From the NCBI GenBank assembly GCA_964538505.1, contig CAZIDY010000003.1, positions 1-64,000 on the forward strand: DNA of 64,000 bases. The letters run 5' to 3'. Of the stretch, positions 38,104 through 47,551 are shown piece after piece (the first letter of the stretch is position 1; each line of letters starts with the position of its first letter). Source of the stretch: Zeimonas sp964538505. Its GTDB lineage: Bacteria; Pseudomonadota; Gammaproteobacteria; Burkholderiales; Burkholderiaceae_E. The position numbers and the translations under genes were made by a program. The notes below the pieces were generated by a model that was not told where the DNA came from, did no database searches, and worked only from the letters and a program-made list of their open reading frames with translations.

Positions 38104-38742
38104 TCAGTACCCGACCGTGAAACGTCGTCGCGAATGTGCCGGCTTCTCGAGTTCGTCGATCATCGCCACCGCGTAGTCCTCCAGCGAGATGCGACTCTCG
38201 CCGTTCGCGTCTACCAGTAGTCGGTCGTCGCCGAGTCGGAACTGACCGGTCCGCTTGCCTGGTTCGAGCATCGCCGAGGGACTGAGCATGGTCCAGTCGA
38301 GCGTGCGCTCCTGCCTCAGCAACTCCAGCGCTTGCCGCGCGCCCTCGGCGGTCGCCTTCCACGCCTCCGGGAACTGCGGCGTGTCGATCACCAGCACGCC
38401 TGGCGCCGCTTCGAGGCTGCCCGCACCGCCCACCACCAGCAGGCGTGGCACACCGGAGTTCTTCACCGCGGCGATGATCGAGCGGAAGCCGCGCAGGTAG
38501 TAGCCGAGAACGTCAGCTTGCGCATGCCCGCTGAACGCGCTCAGGACAGCGTCGTGACCTCGCAGCAATCCGGCCAGCGATGCCTCGTCGAGCACGTCGG
38601 CCTTGACCACGCTGAGATTGTCCTGCGCTTCGAGCTTGACGGGCTGGGAAACGAGGGCGGTGACCTTGTGACCGCGCGCCAAGGCCTCGTTTCGCAGCGC
38701 CGAACCGACATAACCGCTTGCGCCGATCAATGCAATGTTCAC
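38104..38742 (-). CDS. NAD(P)-binding epimerase/NmrA-like protein
   Basis: A 212-residue single-domain Rossmann protein starting MNIALIGASGYVGSALRNEALARGH, which contains the GxxGxxG dinucleotide site. The layout matches small NAD(P)H-binding oxidoreductases of the YwnB/NmrA-like group (SDR family). The substrate is unknown. It ends three bases from the cytochrome stop on the other strand. Confidence 0.82.
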   Translation of the reverse strand: MNIALIGASGYVGSALRNEALARGHKVTALVSQPVKLEAQDNLSVVKADVLDEASLAGLLRGHDAVLSAFSGHAQADVLGYYLRGFRSIIAAVKNSGVPRLLVVGGAGSLEAAPGVLVIDTPQFPEAWKATAEGARQALELLRQERTLDWTMLSPSAMLEPGKRTGQFRLGDDRLLVDANGESRISLEDYAVAMIDELEKPAHSRRRFTVGY

Positions 38743-38953
38743 GATCCGCCTCTCCTATGCTCTCGAGCGCGTCGAACGGCAGCGGCTTCGTCGACAGAGT
38801 AGCCGCGCCGTGGTTCGAAGCGCGCCATGATCCCGCTGCGCGGACGCCCTCGGCCTGGTGAGGCGAATACTATGCTCCGCGCCTGTTTCCGATTCAACGG
38901 GCGCGGCAGATCGGGTCTCGACTGCGCTGACGAAGTTCGCGCGCTCGGTGCGC

Positions 38954-40351
38954 TCAGGCGGCGGGCACGGTGAACGCGAAGCGGAACGTCCCTTCCATGC
39001 TGGACGCCGAGATCGATCCGCCGTGCGCCTCGACGATCGATTTCGCGATTGCGAGGCCGAGGCCCGCTCCCTCGCCCTCCTTCCGGCGCGAGGCATCGAC
39101 CCGGTAGAAGCGGTCGAACAGCCGGGGCAGGTGTTCGGGCGCGATCGGCAGCCCGGGGTTCTCGACGCTCAACTCGGTCTGCCCGGCACGACCTGCGCCG
39201 ACCGTCACGCGAATCTCCCCGTCGCGGGGGGTGTGCCGGATCGCGTTCGATAACAGGTTGCTCACCGCGCGCCGCAGCATGTCGCGGTCGGCGCGTGCGC
39301 GTCCCTCGCCGGTGAGTACGAGCCGCACGCCGCGCTCCTCGGCCAGCGCCTCGTAGAACGCAAACAGGCGCTCGACCTCAGAAGCCAGATCGACGCTCTC
39401 GGTTCGCGTGGTAATCAATCCGTTGTCGGCTTTGGCCAGGAATAGCATGTCAGAGGTCATCTGCGAGAGGCGTTCGTACTCCTCGAGGTTCGAGTACAGG
39501 ATCTCGCGGTATTCGTCGGCGGTGCGCGCACGGGCGAGTGCAACCTGCGTCTGCGTCATCAGGTTGCTGACCGGCGTGCGCAGTTCGTGTGCGAGATCCG
39601 ACGAGAAGTCCGACAGGCGCCGGAACGAATCCTCGAGCCGCGCCAGCATGTCGTTGAAGGCCGCGGCGAGCGGAGCGAGCTCCGATGGCATCGATTCAGG
39701 CGGCAAGCGCTCGCCGAGCCGATCGGCGGAGACACGCTGCATCAGATTCAGCGCCTTGCGCGCGGGCGCGAGGCCCCGGCGCGCCGAGAACCAGCCCAGC
39801 AGCGCGGACAGCGCGATGCCGACCGCGACACTCACCCACAGGCTGTTGCGGAAGTCGGTCATGAACTGACGATGGAAATCGATGTCGAGCGCGACGACGA
39901 TCCCCGCCGGCTGCGCGCCCTCGATTCCGGTGTCCGCGGTCATCGAGATGAAGCGAAACAGTCGGCCTTCGTGCTCTCGCATACTCGCTTCGGCGGCCTG
40001 CGGTGCATCGGCCGACGGAACCGACCACGCTGGCCCGTTTGCGAGCCCGAAGCCTTCAGACCTGTATAGCCTCCTGCCATCAGGCGCGACGACAGCAACG
40101 AACAGGTCGTGGTGCCCGACGAGCGCTTCGGCCAATTTGTCGTGCACTGCGACGAGCTCGCTTTCGGTGCGTACCTTCGAGAGCACGTTGCGCACGAGCT
40201 CCAGTTTTCCTTCGAGCACGGCCTGGTCCTGCTCCATCAGGTGCGCGTCGACCAGCCGCCCGACGAAGTAGCCTCCGAAGAGGAGAACCGCAGTCGAAGC
40301 GATCGAGAAATACAGCGTGAGCAGGAACGTGATCGATCGCCGTTTTCGCAT
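38954..40351 (-). CDS. copS: CopS/CusS-type sensor histidine kinase
   Basis: A 465-residue kinase. It has an N-terminal helix, a periplasmic sensor of about 140 residues, a second helix (VGIALSALLGWF), a HAMP region, the H-box SSDLAHELRTPVSN, and an ATPase domain with GEGAGLGLAIAKSI. It is the heavy-metal sensor kinase type (CusS/CopS/IrlS). Its ATG overlaps the copR stop, so the two are coupled. It probably senses periplasmic Cu/Ag and drives CopR at the three TTAC-N6-GTAA sites. Confidence 0.9.
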   Translation of the reverse strand: MRKRRSITFLLTLYFSIASTAVLLFGGYFVGRLVDAHLMEQDQAVLEGKLELVRNVLSKVRTESELVAVHDKLAEALVGHHDLFVAVVAPDGRRLYRSEGFGLANGPAWSVPSADAPQAAEASMREHEGRLFRFISMTADTGIEGAQPAGIVVALDIDFHRQFMTDFRNSLWVSVAVGIALSALLGWFSARRGLAPARKALNLMQRVSADRLGERLPPESMPSELAPLAAAFNDMLARLEDSFRRLSDFSSDLAHELRTPVSNLMTQTQVALARARTADEYREILYSNLEEYERLSQMTSDMLFLAKADNGLITTRTESVDLASEVERLFAFYEALAEERGVRLVLTGEGRARADRDMLRRAVSNLLSNAIRHTPRDGEIRVTVGAGRAGQTELSVENPGLPIAPEHLPRLFDRFYRVDASRRKEGEGAGLGLAIAKSIVEAHGGSISASSMEGTFRFAFTVPAA

Positions 40352-41031
40352 CAGGTTTGCTCCGGCGCCTCGATCACGTAGCCCATGCCGCGCACGGTGC
40401 GGATCAGCTTTGGCTCGAAGTCGTCGTCGACCTTCGCACGCAGGCGGCGTACGGCCACCTCGATCACGTTCGTGTCGCTGTCGAAATTCATGTCCCAGAC
40501 CTGCGAGGCAATGAGCGAGCGCGGCAGCACTTCGCCCTGTCGGCGCAAAAGCAGCTCGAGCAGCGCGAACTCCTTCGCGGTGAGATCGATGCGCCTGCCG
40601 GAGCGAATCACGCGACGCCTGAGCAGGTCGAGCTCGAGATCGGCCACCTGCAATCGCTGTTGTTCTCGACCGAGCCCGCGCCGCAGCAGCGTGCGCACGC
40701 GCGCGAGCAACTCTGAAAACGCGAAAGGCTTGACGAGATAGTCATCGGCGCCCAGTTCGAGTCCCTTGACGCGATCGTCGACCTGGTCACGCGCGGTCAG
40801 GAACAGCACCGGCATCGACCGGCCCGCGGCGCGGATCCGTCGCAGCACTTCCCATCCATCGATGCCGGGGAGCATCACGTCGAGCACGACGAGGTCGTAG
40901 TCGTTCTGCGTCGCCAGATGCGTCCCGTCGATGCCGTCGCGCGCCAGGTCCGCTACGAACCCGGCTTCGCTCAGCCCCTGTCGCAGGTAGTCGCCCGTCT
41001 TTCGTTCGTCCTCGACGATGAGGATCTTCAC
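40351..41031 (-). CDS. copR: CopR/CusR-type response regulator
   Basis: A 226-residue OmpR-family regulator: receiver domain with VVLDVMLPGIDG phospho-Asp and Lys in LVKPFAFSE, then a winged helix ending GMGYVIEAPE. I chose the GTG at 41031 because it has a GAGGG site and gives the family start (M)KILIVEDERKTGDYL. ATGs at 41052, 41061 and 41070 are in frame. It lies 71 bases from its own CopR-like box, which suggests autoregulation. Confidence 0.88.
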   Translation of the reverse strand: MKILIVEDERKTGDYLRQGLSEAGFVADLARDGIDGTHLATQNDYDLVVLDVMLPGIDGWEVLRRIRAAGRSMPVLFLTARDQVDDRVKGLELGADDYLVKPFAFSELLARVRTLLRRGLGREQQRLQVADLELDLLRRRVIRSGRRIDLTAKEFALLELLLRRQGEVLPRSLIASQVWDMNFDSDTNVIEVAVRRLRAKVDDDFEPKLIRTVRGMGYVIEAPEQT

Positions 41032-41101
41032 AGTTTCCCTCGACGGATTCATTTCCCTCATGACGGCCATTGTGCCGCCTGGAGATGGGGTGCGGCTGAC
41101 G

Positions 41102-41117
41102 ATTACGCAGATGTAAT
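41102..41117. promoter_or_regulatory. CopR-like box upstream of copRS
   Basis: ATTACGCAGATGTAAT is a palindrome with 5-base arms (ATTAC/GTAAT) around six bases. It is the third such site in the window. The following TGTAATGCGCCGGTAAGG is shared with the cusF/copF region. Confidence 0.65.
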
Positions 41118-41427
41118 GCGCCGGTAAGGCAATGTTTAACAACAGCCGATCACCGTCGACGATACCGGTGCCAACAGGTATGCAGAGCTGACGCGAGGAC
41201 ATCGATGAAGAAGGCCGCAGCACCTGTCCGGGACGCGATCGTCGACACACCGAGCGCGCGGCGAACCTGCTTGATGCAGCAGGTTTCCGAGCTCATTCAG
41301 GCCGATCGACGCTCCTGGCGCACGCATCCGACAGTTTCCTGCGGGAATCCGTTTCTTCTCGGCAGGGCCGATACATGCCGCTGGTGTGCAGTTTCAAGCC
41401 CGACAATCGTCTGTTCACATCCGGGAG
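41118..41427. other. Gene-free stretch before the AlpA-like gene
   Basis: Apart from the CopR-like box and its conserved flank I see no convincing gene. A frame opening at ATG 41205 runs on but has no recognisable domain and overlaps the AlpA-like gene, so I do not call it. The junction between the metal island and the mobile part probably lies here. Confidence 0.5.
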
Positions 41428-41664
41428 ATGACGAAGATGCACCAGAAGATCCAGAATGGACCTGCGATCCTGCGGCGTCCGCAGGTCCAGGAACGTACCG
41501 GTCTGTCGCGCAGCACGCTCTATCAGTACATCAAGGACGGCGGTTTCCCGAAGCCGGTGCAGCTGGGCCTGCGTGCGGTGGGTTGGCTCGAATCCGATAT
41601 CAGCGACTGGATCGCGATGCGGGTCAAGGATTCCCGTTCGGGCAGTGCGTCGGCTGCACGCTGA
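41428..41664 (+). CDS. AlpA-family DNA-binding regulator
   Basis: A 78-residue protein (ATG at 41437 also possible). It has the AlpA/MerR-like winged-helix pattern: ILRRPQVQERTGLSRSTLYQYIKDG followed by FPKPVQLG and WLESDISDWI. AlpA proteins act as excisionase or activator for prophages and integrative elements. It marks the start of the mobile-element module; no integrase is next to it. Confidence 0.82.
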   Translation: MTKMHQKIQNGPAILRRPQVQERTGLSRSTLYQYIKDGGFPKPVQLGLRAVGWLESDISDWIAMRVKDSRSGSASAAR

Positions 41665-41908
41665 CCACGCGAGAGAAAGGGATCGCTGCGCAATGCAACG
41701 CACTCCGCGCGTGTGCGGGCTGCCGGTGACGTTACATGCGCCCCGCCCCGAAGAGACTGCGATCCGGGGCGAGGGCGTGAGTCTGTCTCAGAAGGCCGTC
41801 CTTGACAGGCTGTTTCGCTCAACGCGAACACGTGGTTGTACTCCGGCGAGCGCAGGGCGTTGTCGCGCCGGCTATCGACGACTCTGTTGCGTGCCGCGTT
41901 CGGGCGCG

Positions 41909-42349
41909 TCACCCGGAGACTTCAGACCGGGCCAGGAAGCTTTGCAGTTCTCGCTTGCTGACCTGACGCAGCGAAAACAGTTTCGTTTGATGCTCGAGTC
42001 GCGGTTTGCTCAATCCGCGTTCCCAGTTGTAGATTGTTTGATCGCTTACCGACAGCAGTTTCGCGAGATCGGCGACCGAGAGACCCAGTCGTTGTCGCAT
42101 CGACGCGATTCCCTTTGGCATGAATCTCACTTGCTTTGCCGATGTCCCGACAGGCGGCGCCGCGGTTGTAGGTTGATCTCGTTCGGCGGCGGAGGCGCTG
42201 CGTTCGAGTAGCTTCACTCGAGCTTTCAACGACGCGATCTCCTGTCGCTGTTGGGAAAGCATCTTCCGGGTTCGTTCGAGGCTCGCGCGGGACTCGCGAC
42301 GAGCGATCCTGCTGATCTCTTCTCTGAACGTCTTAGCGATGTTCGACAT
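41909..42349 (-). CDS. XRE regulator with N-terminal coiled coil
   Basis: A 146-residue protein. Residues 1-55 are a charged coiled coil (RRESRASLERTRKMLSQQRQEIASLKARV). Residues about 80-130 are an HTH-XRE domain (MRQRLGLSVADLAKLLSVSDQTIYNWERG). The coiled coil should mediate oligomerisation. Inverted repeats lie upstream of its start, so autoregulation is likely. Similar proteins occur as accessory regulators in mobile elements. Confidence 0.75.
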   Translation of the reverse strand: MSNIAKTFREEISRIARRESRASLERTRKMLSQQRQEIASLKARVKLLERSASAAERDQPTTAAPPVGTSAKQVRFMPKGIASMRQRLGLSVADLAKLLSVSDQTIYNWERGLSKPRLEHQTKLFSLRQVSKRELQSFLARSEVSG

Positions 42350-42380
42350 TTGCTATTGGAGGCCGAGAGGCGCCGCTTGG

Positions 42381-42396
42381 ATTCGATGTTTCGAAT
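42381..42396. promoter_or_regulatory. Inverted repeats upstream of the XRE gene
   Basis: ATTCGA-tgtt-TCGAAT (42381-42396) is a perfect inverted repeat. It is flanked by distant CTATTGG (42353-42359) and CCAATAG (42410-42416) arms. Placed 32 to 67 bases before the XRE start, it is a candidate operator. Confidence 0.45.
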
Positions 42397-42416
42397 TGGA
42401 TGTAGAAGGCCAATAG

Positions 42417-43054
42417 TAAGGTGGTCCGGTGCCTACGGGCAGTTTTTGATCCGGCTCTCGTCCCGGAGCGGCGTTTAGAGACAGCGTTCAACGGTGCGAA
42501 AAACGCCGGATGCGACAGCTCCGCGCGCGAAATGTAGTCGCACACGGATCGTGGTTATCGGAAGCTCGAGATGGTTGATGCTGCGCGCCGTCTCGCCAAG
42601 TGTTGCGAAATCACCTCGGCACGCCGGATGAAAGCCGTCGGCCAGTTGGTCGAACCGTTCGTCCATTCACTACGAGCTTGCCGCGTCATATGAACGCGGT
42701 GCGTCCGTCAGGCGCTTCCAAGTTGCGGTCGCACTTCCACCGTGTCGCCGAGCAGCTGTCCCGAAGATTTCAGATGCGCGCAACGACTGCACCAATCGAC
42801 TGATCAGGTCGTACACCTAGTGTAGTAGCCGCGCGCGTGGATTCTCGCGGCTCGTCGTTCGCCCGGTTGGACCCTCCGACATCAGTCGCAACTGCGATCG
42901 GTCTTTTGCCATCGATCGACACTCCGGTCGATCTCCCTTAGCCCGAATCACGACCGAAGGTGCCGGGCCATCGTCGTAGACCGATCGCCTGATGCGACTG
43001 CCGTCCTAGGGCGCCCGTCGCCTTACTGAAATCGATCGAAGCGGTGCGGCGAAT
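42417..43054. other. Gene-free stretch
   Basis: Only short frames with no recognisable domain or ribosome site occur here. Some A/T-richer patches (around 42820-42840) could hold a promoter for the relaxase-family gene, but nothing specific can be named. An origin of transfer might lie here; I see no clear nic-site hairpin. Confidence 0.4.
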
Positions 43055-44092
43055 GTGATCGCGCTGCTTCGTGTGCGGATGGGGTTTCCCATGGAGAGCT
43101 TCGTGCTCGCCGCGCAGCCGCTTCTCGCTGACTTTGCGCAGTTCGTGCAACTCCGCCCCGCTTCGGGCTGCAGTTGTTACGACTGTCCCGGTGGGCAACT
43201 GCATCGCGGGCTCGTAGCCGCACTGCGTGCGCTGGATCGCCGACGCGGGCAGATCCTGCCGCGTAATGCGCCTCCGGAAGTGCTGGGGGCGCTGGTGCAC
43301 CGATGGACGTATGCAGTGTTCGCGGCAGCGCTGTTGCGCGACATCGATGCGGAGTCGCCCGGCGCGGCGCTGGAGATCTTCGAGCGCTCGGTTCTCCCGC
43401 GCGTCCGGGAATGGTTGGCCGAGGCGCCTGCGTTGATGTCCGAGTTGCAGGCCGTGCTGTCGGGTCATGCTGATGCTTCCAGCGCCATTGCCGAACTGGC
43501 GGGGTACGCGGTGACGGGTGCGTGTGCTGAGGTTGCCTCGACCGAGCCGCGAGTGACGACTCAATCGGCCGCTCCCCCTGAAGAGTCGAGCGGACCCATA
43601 CAGCGGCTCCGATCGGCATCAGATAAAAGGGAATTCTTCGAGTGCAGCGAAGGCAGTGAGCCCGAATTCCTCGACGGTATGGATGCTGCCGGGAACAACG
43701 GCGCACGCCGCTTCCTGCGGTGGGTTCGTAAGGCGATCTCGGACGGGTTGTTGTCCGTCAACGTGCGTGACGCGCTCGTGCACGGAGTCGAAGACGGGTT
43801 GCTGCTTGCGTCACCTGGGATTTTCCGGGCGTTTGTTCGATGTCACGGTGGCGGCGACCGTGAGCGGGGCGATCCCGTCAAGCGACTGCAGCGTGATGTG
43901 CTGCGCGCCGGATGGCACTTGCGGGGTGCCGGCGGAGTGAACCTGCATGGGTATGCGTGGAAGGAGGGAAGTGACTCCCGCGCTCGCATCCGCGGCATCG
44001 TGATCGTCGCACCGCAGCGCTTCTTCGATCCGGTGCCGCAGATCAACCCGGCGCTTGAGCGCATCCGGGCTCCCGCTTCTGAGGCGGTGTGA
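43055..44092 (+). CDS. Shortened TraI_2 (MobH-type) relaxase-family protein
   Basis: 345 residues from GTG 43055 (ATG 43079 or 43091 possible). Residues about 15-150 match the TraI_2 N-terminal domain: GGQLHRGL and RRGQILPRNAPPEV then WTYAVFAAALL. In ICE relaxases the next residues are HDIGK; here they are RDIDA, so the HD-type His is lost. Residues about 215-335 match the C-terminal TraI_2_C domain (FLRWVRKAISDGLL...VHGVEDGLLLASPGIFR). Full-length relatives are larger, so the middle has been lost or never existed. It overlaps traD by four bases. Confidence 0.75.
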   Translation: MIALLRVRMGFPMESFVLAAQPLLADFAQFVQLRPASGCSCYDCPGGQLHRGLVAALRALDRRRGQILPRNAPPEVLGALVHRWTYAVFAAALLRDIDAESPGAALEIFERSVLPRVREWLAEAPALMSELQAVLSGHADASSAIAELAGYAVTGACAEVASTEPRVTTQSAAPPEESSGPIQRLRSASDKREFFECSEGSEPEFLDGMDAAGNNGARRFLRWVRKAISDGLLSVNVRDALVHGVEDGLLLASPGIFRAFVRCHGGGDRERGDPVKRLQRDVLRAGWHLRGAGGVNLHGYAWKEGSDSRARIRGIVIVAPQRFFDPVPQINPALERIRAPASEAV

Positions 44093-46107
44093 CGCGCTAT
44101 CCGCTGGAGGCGCGGCTGCGGCCCGCGTATGAGCTCGGTTCAGCTTTCATATCGACGTTGGGCGCAACGCTGGTGCTCAGTCGCCCCGGATTGTTCCTGC
44201 TCGACGCTCCCTGGCACTGGGCAATGGCTGGATTGCTGCTCGGTTATGCCGCATGGCGCGCTGCCGCCGGAGTGCGCACGTTGCGTTACCGCGCGAATCT
44301 GCGAAGACGAAGGCGATACGAGGTGGACAGCGCGGATATCCCCTGGTCGGCCGATCGGCTCTTTCTGGGGCGGGGCTTCCGCTGGGATCAGCGCCACACC
44401 CAGCGCCTGCGCGAGGCGCGGCTTCCGGTGAGTCGTGCGTTGATTGAAGACGGGATGTGCGCACGCGCGATGTCGGTGTTCGGACGCGGGCGAAGCGAAG
44501 TAGTGGGCGTGGGTGGCGATCCCGCCATTCACGGCGTCGAGCCCGATGAATCCGACATCTGGATGCAACTGGAGGATCGGGTTGGGCACACGCTCGTGCT
44601 GGGCACCACGCGCGTGGGCAAGACCCGCCTGGCGGAGTTGCTCATCGCACAGGACATCCGTCGCGGCGAAGTCGTGATCGTCTTCGATCCCAAAGGCGAT
44701 ATCGATCTGTTGCGCCGCGTGTTCGTCGAAGCCGAGCGTGCCGGGCGTGCCCCCGAGTTCTTCCTCTTTCATCTGGGTCATCCCGAGATCTCGGCGCGCT
44801 ACAACCCGGTCGGAAGCTTTTCGCGCATCACCGAGGTCGCCACCCGTATCGCAGGGCAGCTTCCGTCAGAAGGGCAATCGGCCGCCTTCAAGGAGTTTGT
44901 GTGGCGCTTCGTCAACGTGATGGCACGGGCGCTCGTCGCGCTCGGCCGCAAGCCCGACTATCAGGAGATCAATCGCTACGCCTCGGATGTCGAACCGCTG
45001 CTGATCGACTATTTCGAGCATTGGCTGGACGAGGAAGCTGCTGCCACCGGATGGCGCGAAGAACTCGGGTCACTGGCGATCGATCGGAAGGCGCTCGGCA
45101 AGGGACTGCAATCGCGCGGCACGCGCGCGGTGCAGCTCGTCGAGTACGCACGCCGAAGGAACCTGTACGACCCGATCGCACACGCGCTCGCCTCGACGCT
45201 GAACTACGAGAAGAGCCACTTCGACAAGCTCGTGGCGTCGTTGCTGCCGCTGATGGAAAAGCTCACCACCGGACGCACCGCGGCGCTGCTCTCTCCGATC
45301 GACAATCCGGCGGACTGGCGCCCGGTCTTCGACTGGACGACGATCATCAACCTGCGCGGCGTCGTCTATGTCGGGCTCGATGCGCTCTCCGACTACGAGG
45401 TGGCAGCCGCTGTCGGCAATTCGATGTTCGCCGATCTCACGAGCGTGGCCGGCGGCGTCTACAAATTCGGTACCGGTCGCGGTCTGCCCGGTGACGTGGG
45501 AAAGCGGCGCATCGCGATTCACGCCGACGAATTCAACGAGCTGATCGGCGACGAGTTCGTTCCGTTGCTGAACAAGGCGGGCGGAGCGGGGTTCCAGGTG
45601 ACGGCGTACACGCAAACCTGGTCGGACGTGCAGGCTCGTATCGGGTCGCTCGCGAAGGCCGGGCAGATTGCGGGAAACTTCAACACGCTCATCATGCTGC
45701 GGGTGAAGGAGCTCGCCACAGCGGAACTCCTGACCCGTCAGCTGCCCGAAGTGCATGTGTTGTCGGCGGTAGCGTCGTCGTCGGTGACGGACACCAACGA
45801 TCCGACTGACTTCGCTGACTTCGCCAGTCGCAACGAGGATCGCCTCGCGGCGGAAAGTGTTCGCCTGCTCGAACCGACCGATCTGGTGCAATTGCCCAAG
45901 GGAGAGGCCTTCGCACTCCTTCATGGTGGTCAGCTACACAAGATCCGAATGCCGCTTCCTTCGGCGGCACATGATCCGGTGATGCCGGCGAGTCTTGCGG
46001 TCATCGGGGAGACGCTGCGGGCCCGTCTGCAGGGACCCTGGAATCAGCCGGACGGTAGCCCCGAAACGAGGGATCAGCTTGGCATCCCGAAGCGCCACGT
46101 TTCATGA
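44089..46107 (+). CDS. traD: TraD-type conjugative coupling ATPase
   Basis: A 672-residue type IV coupling protein starting at GTG (GTGA overlap with the relaxase gene). Two N-terminal membrane segments precede a nucleotide-binding domain: Walker A GTTRVGKTR (Lys178) and Walker B AIHADEFNEL. The layout is that of the SXT/TOL-type TraD of ICEs, which links the relaxosome to the type IV secretion channel. It is full length and intact. The next gene overlaps it by 29 bases. Confidence 0.88.
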   Translation: MTRYPLEARLRPAYELGSAFISTLGATLVLSRPGLFLLDAPWHWAMAGLLLGYAAWRAAAGVRTLRYRANLRRRRRYEVDSADIPWSADRLFLGRGFRWDQRHTQRLREARLPVSRALIEDGMCARAMSVFGRGRSEVVGVGGDPAIHGVEPDESDIWMQLEDRVGHTLVLGTTRVGKTRLAELLIAQDIRRGEVVIVFDPKGDIDLLRRVFVEAERAGRAPEFFLFHLGHPEISARYNPVGSFSRITEVATRIAGQLPSEGQSAAFKEFVWRFVNVMARALVALGRKPDYQEINRYASDVEPLLIDYFEHWLDEEAAATGWREELGSLAIDRKALGKGLQSRGTRAVQLVEYARRRNLYDPIAHALASTLNYEKSHFDKLVASLLPLMEKLTTGRTAALLSPIDNPADWRPVFDWTTIINLRGVVYVGLDALSDYEVAAAVGNSMFADLTSVAGGVYKFGTGRGLPGDVGKRRIAIHADEFNELIGDEFVPLLNKAGGAGFQVTAYTQTWSDVQARIGSLAKAGQIAGNFNTLIMLRVKELATAELLTRQLPEVHVLSAVASSSVTDTNDPTDFADFASRNEDRLAAESVRLLEPTDLVQLPKGEAFALLHGGQLHKIRMPLPSAAHDPVMPASLAVIGETLRARLQGPWNQPDGSPETRDQLGIPKRHVS

Positions 46108-46792
46108 CGCAGCGTTGGCCGGCATACTGCTCGGCCCGCTGAAACTGACCCTCGGGCTCGCGGTGGGGCTGGTGGTGCTTCTTGTGTGCACGTGGATCGT
46201 CGACTGGGTGTTCGTCTTCAAGATCTGGCCGCAGGGGATCGAACGATTGCGGGATCTGCTGGCGGATGACCTGGCCCGTGGCATCGCATTGTCTGCCCGA
46301 CAGGGTGCCGATGCGAGTGTGATCACGGCCCCTGCCAACGCGTTGTACTGGGTCGTGTTCGAAGTCAGCGGAATCGACGATATGGGCCGCCAGTTCGCTG
46401 GCGACTCGTCGTTGTCGATTCCGGACACGGTACTACGCAGGGCATACTTCACGCACCGCGCGGCGATCGAAGTTGCAATGGTCGGGACGCAGTTGCTCGG
46501 AGTGCGTGCTGCGATCCTCGTACGATTCGTGCCGCTGCTCGCACTCCTCTATGTCGTCGGCGCTGCTGACGGCGTCAGCCGACGCGCGATCCGGCGGGCA
46601 GGTGGCGGCCGTGAGTCGGCGAGCCTGTATCACCGGGCGAAGTATCTGCAGTTGGCGGTACTGGGTTTGGGAGGGTCGGCGTTGTTGATGTGGCCGGGGA
46701 CGGTGCGGTGGGATGTCTGTGCTGTTCTGCTCGCGGTGCTGATCGGTTGCCTGGCAGTCGTGCAATGGGCGTATTACAAGAAGCATCTATAG
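46079..46792 (+). CDS. ICE membrane protein, TIGR03747-like
   Basis: 237 residues from a TTG start at 46079 with a GAGGGATC site; no in-frame ATG or GTG gives a better N-terminus. It has four hydrophobic segments (LGPLKLTLGLAVGLVVLLVCTW, VRAAILVRFVPLLALLYVV, YLQLAVLGLGGSALLMWPG and VCAVLLAVLIGCLAVV) and DGVSRRAIRRAGGGRESASLYHRAK between the last pairs. This matches the integrating-conjugative-element membrane protein that follows traD in ICEs. In a complete ICE further transfer genes come next; here they are missing. Confidence 0.78.
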   Translation: MASRSATFHDAALAGILLGPLKLTLGLAVGLVVLLVCTWIVDWVFVFKIWPQGIERLRDLLADDLARGIALSARQGADASVITAPANALYWVVFEVSGIDDMGRQFAGDSSLSIPDTVLRRAYFTHRAAIEVAMVGTQLLGVRAAILVRFVPLLALLYVVGAADGVSRRAIRRAGGGRESASLYHRAKYLQLAVLGLGGSALLMWPGTVRWDVCAVLLAVLIGCLAVVQWAYYKKHL

Positions 46793-46992
46793 AGTGGCGA
46801 CTTGTCGTTCGTCTGAATGTCTCGACGGCGTGATCTCTGGCCGTTCCGCCGCGTCGACCGATTCCAATTGATGTCGATCGTTGCATTTCTGCGCAAATGT
46901 CCGCAAAACCGCACCGGCGCTGATGCTCCGAAGGTTCGTATGCATCGCGAGCCTACGGCCGGAGACGCCTTAATAGTTGATCGTGGGAGCGG

Positions 46993-47539
46993 CTATTCCG
47001 GCCAGATGGCGTCCCCGAGCCTCTCCGCATTGCTGACGAGCAACTGGAATTCCGGTGGCTTGTGCTTTTCCGGGCTGGTCGCCAGCCGCAGGTCTTGAAT
47101 GATGTAGCCGACCAGGCAGCGGCGCACTTTCAGTTCGCGCGCACTCGACCCTGGAAAGTACTCGGTAACAATCATGCTCTGCTGCTCTGCCGTGAGATCG
47201 GGATGCGCAACGATCGTCACGGTGGCGATCCGGTTCCAGTCCTTGTCGTTAGATCGCGCTGCTGGCGCGGGCATTTCCACGAGTTCGGCGCTCGCGACCC
47301 GACCAAGCGTGAAGTCGCGAAAGCCCTGACGTTCGGTACACCATGCGCGCATGTGCCACCGTCGAGGCACACGAACAAGGGCATGGGGGAACACAAGCCG
47401 GTCAGGACCCGTGGGGTGATTCATCGATCGGTAGACGAGTTGCAAGCCGGCTCCTTTCCGTATGGCTTGCACGACCGCGGCAAAGTTCTCTGGCGCTACG
47501 ACGGAAAGGTCGCGCCTCGTGTTCGCGAGCAGCGGCTCA
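46993..47539 (-). pseudogene. WYL-domain regulator, N-terminus deleted
   Basis: About 180 residues of a WYL-type transcription regulator: an LVYRSMNHP.G..RLVFPHALVRV..RWHMRAWC strand pattern, then FRDFTLGRVASAEL and a C-terminal extension. The winged-helix DNA-binding N-terminus is absent. The frame upstream of about 47540 has only a TTG start and no homology, because it runs into the DUF2220 gene on the other strand. WYL regulators of this layout often guard phage-defence genes. Confidence 0.72.
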
Positions 47540-47551
47540 GGGGGGTGTCCG

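Noticed and set aside
41205..41729. Frame starting MKKAAAPVRDAIVDTP before the AlpA-like gene
   Set aside because: The start looks plausible, but the rest overlaps the AlpA-like gene in another frame and has no domain.
42600..42803. 67-residue plus-strand frame in the gap before the relaxase gene
   Set aside because: It has no domain, no good ribosome site and an amino-acid make-up like non-coding high-GC DNA.
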